A DNA stretch of 18,294 nt from an uncultured Opitutales bacterium (lineage in GTDB: Bacteria > Verrucomicrobiota > Verrucomicrobiia > Opitutales > UBA2995). The stretch spans positions 1-18,294 of the forward strand of contig CALGUT010000822.1 in NCBI GenBank assembly GCA_937920335.1, read 5' to 3'. Shown here piece by piece: positions 8,476 through 16,460 of the stretch (the stretch's first letter is position 1; every line of letters begins with the position of its first letter). The notes below the pieces were generated by a model. It was given only the letters and a program-made list of their open reading frames with translations. It ran no database searches and was not told the DNA's origin. The translations under genes and the position numbers were made by a program.

Positions 8476-10642
8476 AGGATTGCCAGGGATTCTTGTAACG
8501 CGGTGGTTTCGCGAGACTGAAGTCTTCCATGAGTAGTGTGAGGGCGGGATTATAGAAGGGGTCGTTTTCTATGCTTGATCGCCATTTGTTCGAAAGAAAA
8601 TCCGCCTCTTGTTGCCATCTGATCCGCTTCTCCGAGTTGTTCTCCAGACCTCTTGATGCTGATTCGTGATGGTAGAGCAACGCGTAAGGTGTGTAGACGG
8701 TTCGATAGCCTTTCTCCCAGGCACGAAGGCAAAGATCCGCATCATTGTAAGCGGTACCCAGATTCTCGGCATCGAAGCCTCCCAGTTCTTCAAACACGGT
8801 TCTCTTGATCGCCATACAGGCAGCTGTGACGGCTGAATAGTTTTGAATGATACCTGCTCGTCCGATTTGCCCGGGGTTTTGTCGGTGAAGGTATTTAAAG
8901 GCATGGCCAGCGACCCCACCGATTCCCAGAATCATTCCGGCGTGTTGAATATAGTCGTCCGGGTATAGTAGCTTGGTTCCAACGGGACCTACGCCGTTGC
9001 GCAGGGCATGGCTAACCAGCTCTCTTAGCCAGTCAGGTTCGATAACTTCCATGTCGTTGTTGAGGAATACGAAAACGTCACTCTTTAATTGATTAGCGGC
9101 CCAATTGTTCAGCTCCGAAAAGTTGAACGGTATCGGATGTTTCAGGACAGAGATATTATCGATAGGATCGTAGCTCCTCAACAGTTCAATCGCGGCTTCC
9201 TCGTCGCTGCCGTTATCAACGATGATCAATTCAAAGTTCGGATACGTGGTTTGGGTCAGTATCGACTCTACGCATTGTTTGAGTAAGTCCGCGTTGTTCT
9301 TGGTTAGAATGATGATGGATGCGAGCGGGTCATCTGGGGTTGCGTAGCGGATCCTGAATGAGCCTGCAGTGGGTCCGTTTTCTACGGACCCCGTTGGCTC
9401 GTGTTTGTCCAGGTATTCTTGTAATGCCCGGTGCCCGGACGTCACGGCGTAGTCTTTGTTGCCCACACTGGCACTGGTTGAGTCGTTTGAAAGGCGCCAG
9501 TGATAGAGTATGCGAGGGATGTGTCGAATCTGATGGTGCTGAACCACATCCAGGCATCTCAAGACAAGGTCCCAGTCCTGTGATCCTACAAAGTCCTTCC
9601 TGAAACCTCCAATAGTTTTGATAAGCTCCGTTTTATAAACTCCGAGATGTGAGACAAAATTGTGTGAGCAGAGTAGGTCAGGTCCGAAGTCGGGTTTGAA
9701 ATAGGGATCCAGTCGGTAGCCATCCGTGGTTATTTTGTCTTCGTCGGAATAGATGATCTGAACGTCTGGGTGATTCAGGATCTCCAGGGCGACGTAGTAG
9801 AGGGCGTGGGCTGGTAATTCGTCATCGTGATCAAGTAATGCAACAAACTCACCGTTCACCGTTTCAATAGCGGTATTAGTGCACTCCGAGATATGTCCGT
9901 TTTCGGACCGGTAAGTGACTTGTATTCGAGCGTCTTTTTCCTCCCAAAATTTCAGGCGTTTGCGCGTACGCTTATCAGTTGAATTGTCGTCTGCAATGCA
10001 GAGCTCCCAGTTTTCATAAAGTTGACCACGGACGCTCTCAATCATGGTGTCCAGAAGCTTTACGGAGGTGTTGTAGGTTGGGACTACTACTGAAATGAGA
10101 GGCTTGTGGTGGAAGTGCGTTATGTGGGATGTGATTCCCTCATGGTCCTTCGTGGAAAGGGTATCGTAGGCCTTCACCCACTCTGTATAGGGATGCTTCG
10201 ATCGGATCGAGTTATCGGGGTCAAATGTCTTTAGGCGAGGGCGGATGAGATACTCTGTGACTAAAGGCTGCCAATCCCCGCCTTCAAATTTCAGTTCGAT
10301 CTCAAAGCGGGTGGATCCACGACCTACTTTAAGGGGAACTTCAAACCCTGAGTATAGGACCCGCTCGTTTTTACTGTTGAAAGCCTCTAGAAGATCGTGC
10401 CGTTCGATTCCAAATCGAGCTGTTTGCGTGCCCTGTTTGGTGATTATCCGGACCGATTCGATGGTCTTACCTTCATTGAAGCACCAGCCTCTAAGTAAAA
10501 ATTCTCGTTGCTTGGGTCGGAGCCATTTGGGGCCGTCGATCGAGTAACGCGTTCCATCCGGAGTCTCCGTTATCCCATGCCGGTATGTGATGATCGGCAC
10601 AAATTCACTAAACACTCGGGATAACCTTTTAAGGAGCGGCAT
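8456..10642 (-). CDS. Tandem two-domain GT2 glycosyltransferase with one N-terminal GWxF module
   Basis: A 728-residue protein from the ATG at 10642; a TTG just before it would add one residue. One GWxF module lies at about 51-135 (GWCF, ARFGIERHDL, SGFEVPL, W125). A linker of the YTEWVKAYDTL type follows, then GT2 domain A (about 184-390: ISVVVPTYN, IADDNS, LDHDD 272-275, SDEDK, HWR) and GT2 domain B (about 442-664: ASIIILTKN, VDNGS, NNDME, NDADLCLR, HHESASRG). Domain order, motifs and many surrounding residues match the downstream paralogue, which has three modules instead of one. It is predicted to be a cytoplasmic or peripheral-membrane enzyme that adds two sugars or one repeated sugar; the donor is unknown. 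The frame is also open upstream back to the previous gene's TAA (see findings). The gap to the previous gene is about 50 bp, consistent with an operon. Confidence 0.9.
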   Translation of the reverse strand: MPLLKRLSRVFSEFVPIITYRHGITETPDGTRYSIDGPKWLRPKQREFLLRGWCFNEGKTIESVRIITKQGTQTARFGIERHDLLEAFNSKNERVLYSGFEVPLKVGRGSTRFEIELKFEGGDWQPLVTEYLIRPRLKTFDPDNSIRSKHPYTEWVKAYDTLSTKDHEGITSHITHFHHKPLISVVVPTYNTSVKLLDTMIESVRGQLYENWELCIADDNSTDKRTRKRLKFWEEKDARIQVTYRSENGHISECTNTAIETVNGEFVALLDHDDELPAHALYYVALEILNHPDVQIIYSDEDKITTDGYRLDPYFKPDFGPDLLCSHNFVSHLGVYKTELIKTIGGFRKDFVGSQDWDLVLRCLDVVQHHQIRHIPRILYHWRLSNDSTSASVGNKDYAVTSGHRALQEYLDKHEPTGSVENGPTAGSFRIRYATPDDPLASIIILTKNNADLLKQCVESILTQTTYPNFELIIVDNGSDEEAAIELLRSYDPIDNISVLKHPIPFNFSELNNWAANQLKSDVFVFLNNDMEVIEPDWLRELVSHALRNGVGPVGTKLLYPDDYIQHAGMILGIGGVAGHAFKYLHRQNPGQIGRAGIIQNYSAVTAACMAIKRTVFEELGGFDAENLGTAYNDADLCLRAWEKGYRTVYTPYALLYHHESASRGLENNSEKRIRWQQEADFLSNKWRSSIENDPFYNPALTLLMEDFSLAKPPRYKNPWQSYEKAND

Positions 10643-10693
10643 CAAAGTCGAAAACAGTGCATTGAGAGCAGATTGAACTAATTGATCAACCCT

Positions 10694-12556
10694 TTATCCT
10701 TTCTTGAATCGATCTGCGAGCCTGAGGAAGAATGACCCTCTTCTTTCAAGCTTTGCGAGTAGGGCATCTATGCGTTCTTGTGTGCGTATTTTTAGGGCTT
10801 CTTCTCGTTTGCTTGGCCGCCGCTTTAGTTTGAGGGGTTTACTCAGTGGAGATTCGATTTCCGTGGCGATGAACTCGATCGTAAGCCATCGAACATCGCT
10901 CAGGGTGATTTTGGGTAGTGGCGCAAAGAGGAGCTGCGGGTCGTGAGTAAGTCCCCAGAACTCCTGACCGTCGTCAGTTATAGGACCTTCAGTCATTCCG
11001 TTTACCTGGCAGGTTACTGGATTATCCTTCACTGGTTTCCAGTGAAACAGTGGTTTTCGGTTCGCGTCGAGAATACTCCAAGACTTGAGGATGTAGGTTC
11101 CCGGGTATTGACCGGGATCGATCCGTAACCAATCGAGATCTAGTGGTGGGTTGAATGGAACTGTGATTGTTTGCCGATTTTGCTCTGGATACCATAGGCG
11201 AATAGAACCGAGCTCCAGGATTTCTGGAGCCTGTGGAAAGTAAACCTGCATTTCGATCTGTGCCTGAATCGGACTTTTTGAACCGGACCTTTGTGGGGCG
11301 TCCATATTTCGAGCCTTTTTGAGGTATTCCCCCAACATGAGTGTTGCTGCGGTTGGTTTTTCGATCGGCGCGAGTGCCTTATCCAGTGCTTCGATCGCGC
11401 TGTCTAGCTGGCTTCCTGGTGCTTTGGCTATTGATTCTGAACTTGTTTCCAGGATTCGTTGATAGAAGGCTGCGAGGCCTTTAGTATTGTTGCTTAGGTC
11501 AAACCATTCTTGAGCGAATTCCTTTCCCGCAGTAGCCAGTTTTCTCGCTAGTGCTGGGTCTGAAAAGAGCTCCTGGCAGCGTGCTGCGATTTCCTCAGCC
11601 GTGGACTCTTTGAGAATAAGCGCTTGTTCGCGATCAATTAGTAGGTTGCCGAGGTTTGCTTGAGACGTGATGACCGGTTTGCCCAGGCTTAGGAAATCGG
11701 GAAGCTTCGAGGGGAGTCGCTTCTCATTGTAGTGGTTTATGCGCCCTGGCTGGATGACCAGGTCGGCCAGCTCTATCAGTCGCCAGACTTGATTGCGTTC
11801 GAGGAACCCCACGTCTCGGATCCAGCTACGAGCGTCATCCGGTAACGACTTTCGGATTTTTAAGTCGGGGAATCCCGTTTTTAGAAGAATCGTCGGCGTT
11901 CCGTGGGTATTAAGAATATGAATCGCCAGTAATAAGTCTTCGAGATCCTGGCTGTTGGCACCCGAAGCAGCTCCTGGGTAGACGATGATCTTAAACTCTT
12001 CCGGTATGCCAAAAGTCTTCTTGGTAAATGGCAGAATTGGATTGTTGCGGGCCGATCGTTTATCGAATCCAGGGGAAAGTACGTGCGTTGGTTTTCCAGG
12101 AGGAACGTCTTCCTTTAGGCTATCGATGATGACCGTAAACGCATCGGCGGTTTCCATGAACCACGAACCATGAAGCGGATCGGTGCGGTCAAGGTTGCTT
12201 CCAGTTGCTCCATCCGAAGGTTTGCGAATCGCCATTTCGTCGTCCTCTAAATGAATAATGTAGGGCGCGCTTACCTTTTGCCTGAGTTCATCGACAAACT
12301 GTCTAATGATTTCCCTCGGAGTCCAGGCATGAATGATTTCGGGGGGCTTTCCGCTAAATCGATTGGGGTCCTCCAATAGGTCTTCGTAACTGTAGACGGG
12401 GACTTCATGGTAGGGGAAGTAGCGAAAGGATGTATCTAACTCTGGTAATGCAATCGCTACATCATAGCCTTGTTTCTTCAGTTCCGCCGCAAATGGTCCA
12501 ATGTGATTGATACTATTGGAGGAAAAACTGCCGTAGTGTACGAAGAGTATGTTCAT
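10694..12556 (-). CDS. GT-B (GT4-like) glycosyltransferase with C-terminal accessory domain
   Basis: A 620-residue protein and first gene of the minus-strand operon. Residues 1-375 fit a GT-B enzyme: the N-terminal MNILFVHYGSFSSNSINHIG with helix AAELKKQGYDV (about 23-33), HAWTP (76-80), the start of the second Rossmann half at IIVYPGAASG (190-199), VGFLERNQVWRLIELADLVIQPG, then EKRLPSKLPDFLSLGKPVITS (278-298). In this subfamily the last motif usually reads KLPEYL; here Asp replaces the usual second Glu. An extra region (about 430-570) with QVYFPQ, LDWLRIDPGQYPGTYIL and WLTIEF looks all-beta. A basic, possibly amphipathic tail (about 575-620, FFLRLADRFKKG) follows. A similar 'LRIDP...PG' domain is attached to other surface-glycan enzymes as far as I recall. 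Predicted to start or extend the same glycan as the downstream GT2 enzymes. No clear ribosome site precedes the ATG. Confidence 0.85.
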   Translation of the reverse strand: MNILFVHYGSFSSNSINHIGPFAAELKKQGYDVAIALPELDTSFRYFPYHEVPVYSYEDLLEDPNRFSGKPPEIIHAWTPREIIRQFVDELRQKVSAPYIIHLEDDEMAIRKPSDGATGSNLDRTDPLHGSWFMETADAFTVIIDSLKEDVPPGKPTHVLSPGFDKRSARNNPILPFTKKTFGIPEEFKIIVYPGAASGANSQDLEDLLLAIHILNTHGTPTILLKTGFPDLKIRKSLPDDARSWIRDVGFLERNQVWRLIELADLVIQPGRINHYNEKRLPSKLPDFLSLGKPVITSQANLGNLLIDREQALILKESTAEEIAARCQELFSDPALARKLATAGKEFAQEWFDLSNNTKGLAAFYQRILETSSESIAKAPGSQLDSAIEALDKALAPIEKPTAATLMLGEYLKKARNMDAPQRSGSKSPIQAQIEMQVYFPQAPEILELGSIRLWYPEQNRQTITVPFNPPLDLDWLRIDPGQYPGTYILKSWSILDANRKPLFHWKPVKDNPVTCQVNGMTEGPITDDGQEFWGLTHDPQLLFAPLPKITLSDVRWLTIEFIATEIESPLSKPLKLKRRPSKREEALKIRTQERIDALLAKLERRGSFFLRLADRFKKG

Positions 12557-12684
12557 TCATTGAAAAAATCGTCTAAATCAGACAGGAGTTACAATTGAGA
12601 AATACAGTCTGGTCATCAATTTAAAGTTATGAATTTATGTCTGGATAAATTATCAGAGAGCTCCAATCTTTTTAATTTAGGTTT
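12557..12684. promoter_or_regulatory. Divergent intergenic region between the glycosyltransferase operon and cysC
   Basis: This A/T-rich 128-bp gap must hold the start signals of both the minus-strand operon and the plus-strand cys genes. I see only weak sigma70-like boxes (for example TTGAGA at 12595-12600) and no convincing pair with normal spacing. Ribosome sites are weak on both sides: TTTAGG sits just before the cysC ATG and nothing recognisable sits before the operon ATG. Confidence 0.4.
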
Positions 12685-13299
12685 ATGACCCAAGATACCA
12701 AAGAAATACATCCTGATTTTGCCGGACTTCTTCCGCGTGACCGAAAAGAGTCTCAGTTGAAGCAACGTGGGCACGTGTTTTGGTTCTATGGATTGTCGGG
12801 ATCTGGAAAAAGTACGTTGGCGTATGCGCTTGAAAAGCAACTCTTTGCAGCGGGTTATTTCGTTCAAGTATTGGATGGAGATAACATCCGAACGGGCCTC
12901 AACAGTAATTTGGGATTTTCAGATGACGATCGCTCAGAAAACATCAGGCGTATCTCTGAAGTGGCCAAATTATTCGCGCAGTCAGGTATCGTAACCCTCG
13001 TATCCTTTATAACTCCCAAGATTGAACTACGTGAAAACGCCAAATCAGTAATCGGCGAGTCAGATTTCACTGAAATCTACGTGGAGGCTTCTTTCGAAAC
13101 CTGTGCGGAACGAGACGTTAAAGGTCTTTACGCTAAGGCTAAGTCCGGTGAAATAAAGCAGTTTACGGGTAAGGACTCATCGTTTGAGCCGCCCGTATCA
13201 GAAAAAGTTATCACCGTTAACACTGAGTCTTCTGGGATCGATGATTGTTCTCAGTCTTTGCTCCCTAAAATCCTTCCAACTATCCAAATTTCTGAATAA
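12685..13299 (+). CDS. cysC: Adenylylsulfate (APS) kinase
   Basis: A 204-residue protein of normal length for the family. It phosphorylates APS with ATP to give PAPS, the sulfate donor. Visible motifs: P-loop GLSGSGKS (36-43), LDGDNIRTGLNSNLGFS (63-79), the DRSENIRR and EVAKLF helix (82-96), SFITPKIE (107-114) in place of the commoner FISPYR, and FTGKDSSFEPP (160-170). It is first of a three-gene plus-strand cluster, 18 bp before cysD. Because PAPS made by CysC can serve either sulfate reduction or sulfation, the surrounding glycan genes favour sulfation (inference). The ATG at 12685 is preceded only by a weak TTTAGG. Confidence 0.95.
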   Translation: MTQDTKEIHPDFAGLLPRDRKESQLKQRGHVFWFYGLSGSGKSTLAYALEKQLFAAGYFVQVLDGDNIRTGLNSNLGFSDDDRSENIRRISEVAKLFAQSGIVTLVSFITPKIELRENAKSVIGESDFTEIYVEASFETCAERDVKGLYAKAKSGEIKQFTGKDSSFEPPVSEKVITVNTESSGIDDCSQSLLPKILPTIQISE

Positions 13300-13317
13300 C
13301 TCCCTTTTGGTTTTACC

Positions 13318-14220
13318 ATGGACTACCGACTAAGTCATATCAAACAACTGGAATCAGAGGCTATCTTCATCATGCGCGAAGTAGCCGCTCAATTCGAAAA
13401 CCCGGTACTGTTATTTTCCGGAGGAAAAGACTCGATTGTGATGCTGCATTTGGCATTGAAGGCTTTTCATCCTGCCAAGCTCCCGTTTCCGCTCATGCAC
13501 GTGGATACCGGGCACAATTTCCCTGAGACCATTCAATTTCGTGACGAACTGGTTGGAAAGCTTGGTGAACGGCTCATTGTGAAACTGGTACAGGACTCGA
13601 TTGACCAAGGGCGAGCCACTGAGGAGAAGGGGGCTAATGCCAGCCGAAATCGGCTGCAGATCGTTACGTTGCTCGATGCGATCGAAGAATTTAACTTTGA
13701 TGCTTGCTTGGGGGGTGCCAGAAGAGACGAAGAGAAGGCACGGGCCAAGGAACGCTTTTTCTCTCACCGTGATGAGTTTGGCCAATGGGATCCCAAAAAT
13801 CAACGACCGGAGTTGTGGAACTTGTTTAATGGCCGGAAGCACTTCGGTGAAAACTTTCGGATTTTTCCGCTGAGTAACTGGACCGAGTTGGATGTTTGGC
13901 AGTATATTCTGTGGGAGAAAATCGAGCTACCTCCCATTTATTTTTCGCACAAACGAGAGGTCTTTGATCGCCAAGGTGTGTTGCTTGCCAAGTCCGAATT
14001 CGTAACTCCTTTAGAGAGTGAGTCAGTGGAAGAGCGAGTCGTACGCTTCAGGACTGTTGGTGATATGACGAATACGGGTGCGGTAGAGTCTCCGGCAGAT
14101 TCAGTGGAGGACATTGTGGTTGAGGTCGCCGCTGCCAGAGTGACAGAGCGGGGTGCGAGAGCTGATGACAAACGTACGGAGACCGCGATGGAAGATCGTA
14201 AGAAAGAAGGGTATTTTTAA
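13318..14220 (+). CDS. cysD: Sulfate adenylyltransferase subunit 2
   Basis: A 300-residue catalytic subunit of ATP sulfurylase, which joins sulfate and ATP to make APS together with CysN. It has the PP-loop FSGGKDS (33-39), HVDTGHNFPE (61-70), the GGARRDEEKARAKER signature (132-146), FPLSNWTELDVWQYI (183-197) and the classic C-terminal end MEDRKKEGYF. Length and ends fit the family, so it appears intact. It lies 18 bp after cysC and 10 bp before the most likely cysN start, so the three genes are probably co-transcribed. No ribosome-binding motif is seen before the ATG. Confidence 0.96.
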   Translation: MDYRLSHIKQLESEAIFIMREVAAQFENPVLLFSGGKDSIVMLHLALKAFHPAKLPFPLMHVDTGHNFPETIQFRDELVGKLGERLIVKLVQDSIDQGRATEEKGANASRNRLQIVTLLDAIEEFNFDACLGGARRDEEKARAKERFFSHRDEFGQWDPKNQRPELWNLFNGRKHFGENFRIFPLSNWTELDVWQYILWEKIELPPIYFSHKREVFDRQGVLLAKSEFVTPLESESVEERVVRFRTVGDMTNTGAVESPADSVEDIVVEVAAARVTERGARADDKRTETAMEDRKKEGYF

Positions 14221-14230
14221 GCAATTTCCT

Positions 14231-15502
14231 ATGGAGACAGAGATAATAGAAAGCAACATGGACTTACTCCGCTTTACAACAGCGGGTAGTGTCGATGACG
14301 GTAAGAGCACGCTGATCGGGCGTCTGCTGTACGATAGTAAATCAATTTTTGAAGACCAGTGGGACGCTGTCGAAACATCGTCTCAAAAGCGTGGTGACGA
14401 GAATGTTAACCTGGCACTCTTGACGGATGGATTGAAAGCAGAGCGTGAACAGGGGATTACGATTGACGTTGCTTACCGGTATTTTGCGACTCCGCGACGT
14501 AAGTTCATCATAGCAGACACGCCTGGTCATATCCAGTATACCCGGAACATGGTCACGGGCGCTTCTTCGGCGAATCTTGCGATTTTGTTGGTTGATGCGC
14601 GTCATGGGGTGGTCGAACAAACCTGCCGTCATGCCTTTATTGCCACTTTATTGCAGATTCAGCACATCGTTGTTTGTGTTAACAAAATGGATCTCGTGGA
14701 TTGGGATGAGTCTGTATACCGCAAGGTTGAGGCAGACTTTCGGAAATTTGCTTCACGCTTGGATCTGACGGATGTTCGGTTTATTCCGATTAGCGCGCTC
14801 TTGGGAGATAACGTGGTAGATCGGTCTGAAAACATGCCTTGGTACGGGGGTGCGCCTTTACTTGAGACACTCGAAACGGTGTACATCGGTAATGCACACA
14901 ATCATGTTGATTCCCGCTTTCCGGTTCAATGGGTTATTAGGCCGCAGTCTTCAGAGCATCATGACTTTCGTGGGTATGCCGGGCGGGTGGCCAGTGGCGT
15001 ATTCAAACCTGGCGACGAGGTCACGGTTCTTCCATCGGGTTTTACGAGTCGTATCAAAGCGATTCATACGATGGATGGTGAATTGGCAGAAGCCTTTGCG
15101 CCGCAATCCGTGTCCATGCTGCTTTATGATGAGATAGACATTAGTCGGGGGGACATGATCGTTAAGCCGAATAATAAGCCTGAGGTCGGTCAGGATATTG
15201 AGGCCATGGTTTGTTGGTTCTCGGATACCGAAACCCTGCGGCCTGGGAGTCGCTACTTGCTCAAGCATACAACGAAAGAGGTGAAGGCCATTGTACGTGA
15301 AGCTCGTTACAAGGTGAACGTCAATACGCTTCATAAAGTTGAAGGAGACCCTGAGTTCAAATTGAATGAAATCGGGCGAATTTGTCTAAGAGTCTCAGCC
15401 CCGTTATTCTACGATTCCTACAAGAACAATCGAGCAACAGGCAGCTTCATACTCATTGACCCGAACACGAACGTTACCGTGGGTGCGGGCATGATAATTT
15501 AA
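14231..15502 (+). CDS. cysN: Sulfate adenylyltransferase subunit 1 (GTPase)
   Basis: A 423-residue protein from the ATG at 14231. A longer frame to 14153 would overlap cysD by 68 bp, and an ATG at 14258 is another possible start. It is an EF-Tu-like GTPase that drives APS formation by CysD. GTPase motifs: GSVDDGKS (19-26), REQGITIDVAYRYF (72-85), DTPGH (96-100), NKMD (151-154) and ISAL (187-190). The beta-barrel domains follow (RPQSSEHHDFRGYAGRV, GDEVTVLPSG). It ends without a fused CysC domain, in agreement with the separate cysC upstream. The stop lies only 5 bp from the stop of the convergent glycosyltransferase, with no visible terminator. Confidence 0.95.
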   Translation: METEIIESNMDLLRFTTAGSVDDGKSTLIGRLLYDSKSIFEDQWDAVETSSQKRGDENVNLALLTDGLKAEREQGITIDVAYRYFATPRRKFIIADTPGHIQYTRNMVTGASSANLAILLVDARHGVVEQTCRHAFIATLLQIQHIVVCVNKMDLVDWDESVYRKVEADFRKFASRLDLTDVRFIPISALLGDNVVDRSENMPWYGGAPLLETLETVYIGNAHNHVDSRFPVQWVIRPQSSEHHDFRGYAGRVASGVFKPGDEVTVLPSGFTSRIKAIHTMDGELAEAFAPQSVSMLLYDEIDISRGDMIVKPNNKPEVGQDIEAMVCWFSDTETLRPGSRYLLKHTTKEVKAIVREARYKVNVNTLHKVEGDPEFKLNEIGRICLRVSAPLFYDSYKNNRATGSFILIDPNTNVTVGAGMII

Positions 15503-15507
15503 GGCGG

Positions 15508-16284
15508 CTAATCAGGCTTTTCTTCCTTAGGTGTCTGGTTCGAGCGGTGATAGTCTCCGCGACTAAAGAACTTCTCGAGCCACGCGTAGAGGATGATAAA
15601 AATATAGCGGCTACCCATCTCCTTGATTTTGAACTTGGCCGTTCCGCTCTTACGGTTCTTCCAACTAATCGGAATTGTGCTCCACGTATAACCGCGGATA
15701 ATCGCCTTCAGTGGAAGTTCGACTGTGAGATTAAAATGCGGTGAAAGGAGTGGCTGGCATCCCTCTATCACTTCCTTGCGGTAGGCCTTAAATGCGTTTG
15801 TGGTATCGTTAAGGCGGATACGAAACAAAATCTGTATGACCTTATTTGCAAAACGGTTGAGGATGTATTTGAAAATGGGGTAGTCAATTACCTGACTTCC
15901 CTTGGTGAATCGACTGCCGAACACGCAGTCATATCCTTCATTTAGTTTTTCCCAGTATCTTACGACATCTTCTGGATCGTCTGACTGATCGGCCATGTAA
16001 ACTACGGCAGCATCGCCAGACATTTTGGAAAGACCAAACCTTACAGCGTTACCGAAGCCCGGATCGGTGGTGTTTTGAAAGGGAATAACTTCTTTGTTGT
16101 CGGCTTCAATTTGTGTTAGTATGTCCCACGTTTGATCGGTGCTATGGTCGTCTACTACGACTAGCTCGAAATTTAAGGTTTGTGATCTGAGTGTTTCGCG
16201 GAGATTTGAGATAGTGTCCGATAGGCATCCCTCCTCGTTTCTTGCGGGTATTATTATAGATAATAGTTCGATGGTAGAGGACAT
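15508..16284 (-). CDS. GT2 glycosyltransferase, polyprenol-phosphate sugar synthase (DPM1/GtrB-like)
   Basis: A 258-residue protein with a single GT2 domain. Motifs: LSIIIPARNEEGCL (8-21), LVVVDDHSTDQTWD (41-54), GFGNAVRFGL (76-85), MADQSDDPED (97-106) in the DxD position, GSRFTKGSQV (123-132), then NDTTNAFKAYRKEV (159-172), a common feature of dolichol- or undecaprenyl-phosphate sugar synthases. The C-terminus lacks the two transmembrane helices of GtrB-type enzymes, but KFKIKEMGSRYIFIILYAWLEKFF (218-240, split here) may lie along the membrane. It probably loads a sugar onto a lipid phosphate for a GT-C enzyme such as the membrane protein at 3416-5293; that link is inference. It is a lone minus-strand gene between two plus-strand clusters. 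Confidence 0.88.
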   Translation of the reverse strand: MSSTIELLSIIIPARNEEGCLSDTISNLRETLRSQTLNFELVVVDDHSTDQTWDILTQIEADNKEVIPFQNTTDPGFGNAVRFGLSKMSGDAAVVYMADQSDDPEDVVRYWEKLNEGYDCVFGSRFTKGSQVIDYPIFKYILNRFANKVIQILFRIRLNDTTNAFKAYRKEVIEGCQPLLSPHFNLTVELPLKAIIRGYTWSTIPISWKNRKSGTAKFKIKEMGSRYIFIILYAWLEKFFSRGDYHRSNQTPKEEKPD

Positions 16285-16393
16285 GGCGACTTAGAATGAG
16301 AGAGTTGCTGTCTGAAATGCCAGTTAGAAATAGCGCCCACTGGTAAATAGTTCGGCTGATAATTACTGGCGTGCCATATTTTTTTTTGGATAC

Positions 16394-16423
16394 TTGACTG
16401 ATAGGATTCATCCAACCTTTATT
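16394..16423 (+). promoter_or_regulatory. Candidate sigma70-type promoter for the aldolase/CMP-sugar genes
   Basis: TTGACT (16394-16399, five of six matches to the -35 consensus) and TTTATT (16418-16423, four of six to -10) are separated by 18 bp. They lie just downstream of the T9 tract, which could act like an UP element. Transcription would start near 16430, about 30 bp before the aldolase ATG. Confidence 0.35.
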
Positions 16424-16437
16424 CATGTTTGTGACCT

Positions 16438-16449
16438 AGCCGAACGGCT
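16438..16449. repeat. Inverted repeat in the predicted aldolase leader
   Basis: AGCCG-AA-CGGCT is a perfect 5-bp inverted repeat with a two-base centre, ending 11 bp before the aldolase ATG. It could be a small operator half-site pair or a leader hairpin affecting translation. It is short enough to be chance. Confidence 0.3.
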
Positions 16450-16460
16450 CTAAACTCATC

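Larger units (their letters stand above)
16285..16460. promoter_or_regulatory. Divergent intergenic region between GT2 and aldolase genes
   Basis: This 176-bp gap separates two divergently transcribed genes, so promoters for both should lie here. It contains a T9 run (16379-16387), the sigma70-like pair and the small inverted repeat listed separately. I see no convincing minus-strand promoter for the GT2 gene. Confidence 0.45.

Noticed and set aside
12571..12583. GTCT-AAATC-AGAC hairpin upstream of the glycosyltransferase operon
   Set aside because: A four-base stem is expected by chance and no other signal surrounds it.
12616..12867. 83-codon minus-strand frame across the cysC start
   Set aside because: It is antisense to the cysC P-loop region and its translation is low-complexity basic sequence without domain likeness.
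13411..13842. 143-codon minus-strand frame within cysD
   Set aside because: It is antisense to the conserved CysD core; a frame shadow.
14153..14230. Longer start for cysN (14153)
   Set aside because: It lies within the conserved C-terminal end of cysD, and the extra residues do not resemble CysN.
15976..15996. MADQSDDPED in place of a DADxQ-type motif in the DPM1-like GT2
   Set aside because: At first it looked like a lost catalytic motif, but similar MADxSDDPxD forms are, as I recall, common in this GT2 subgroup.
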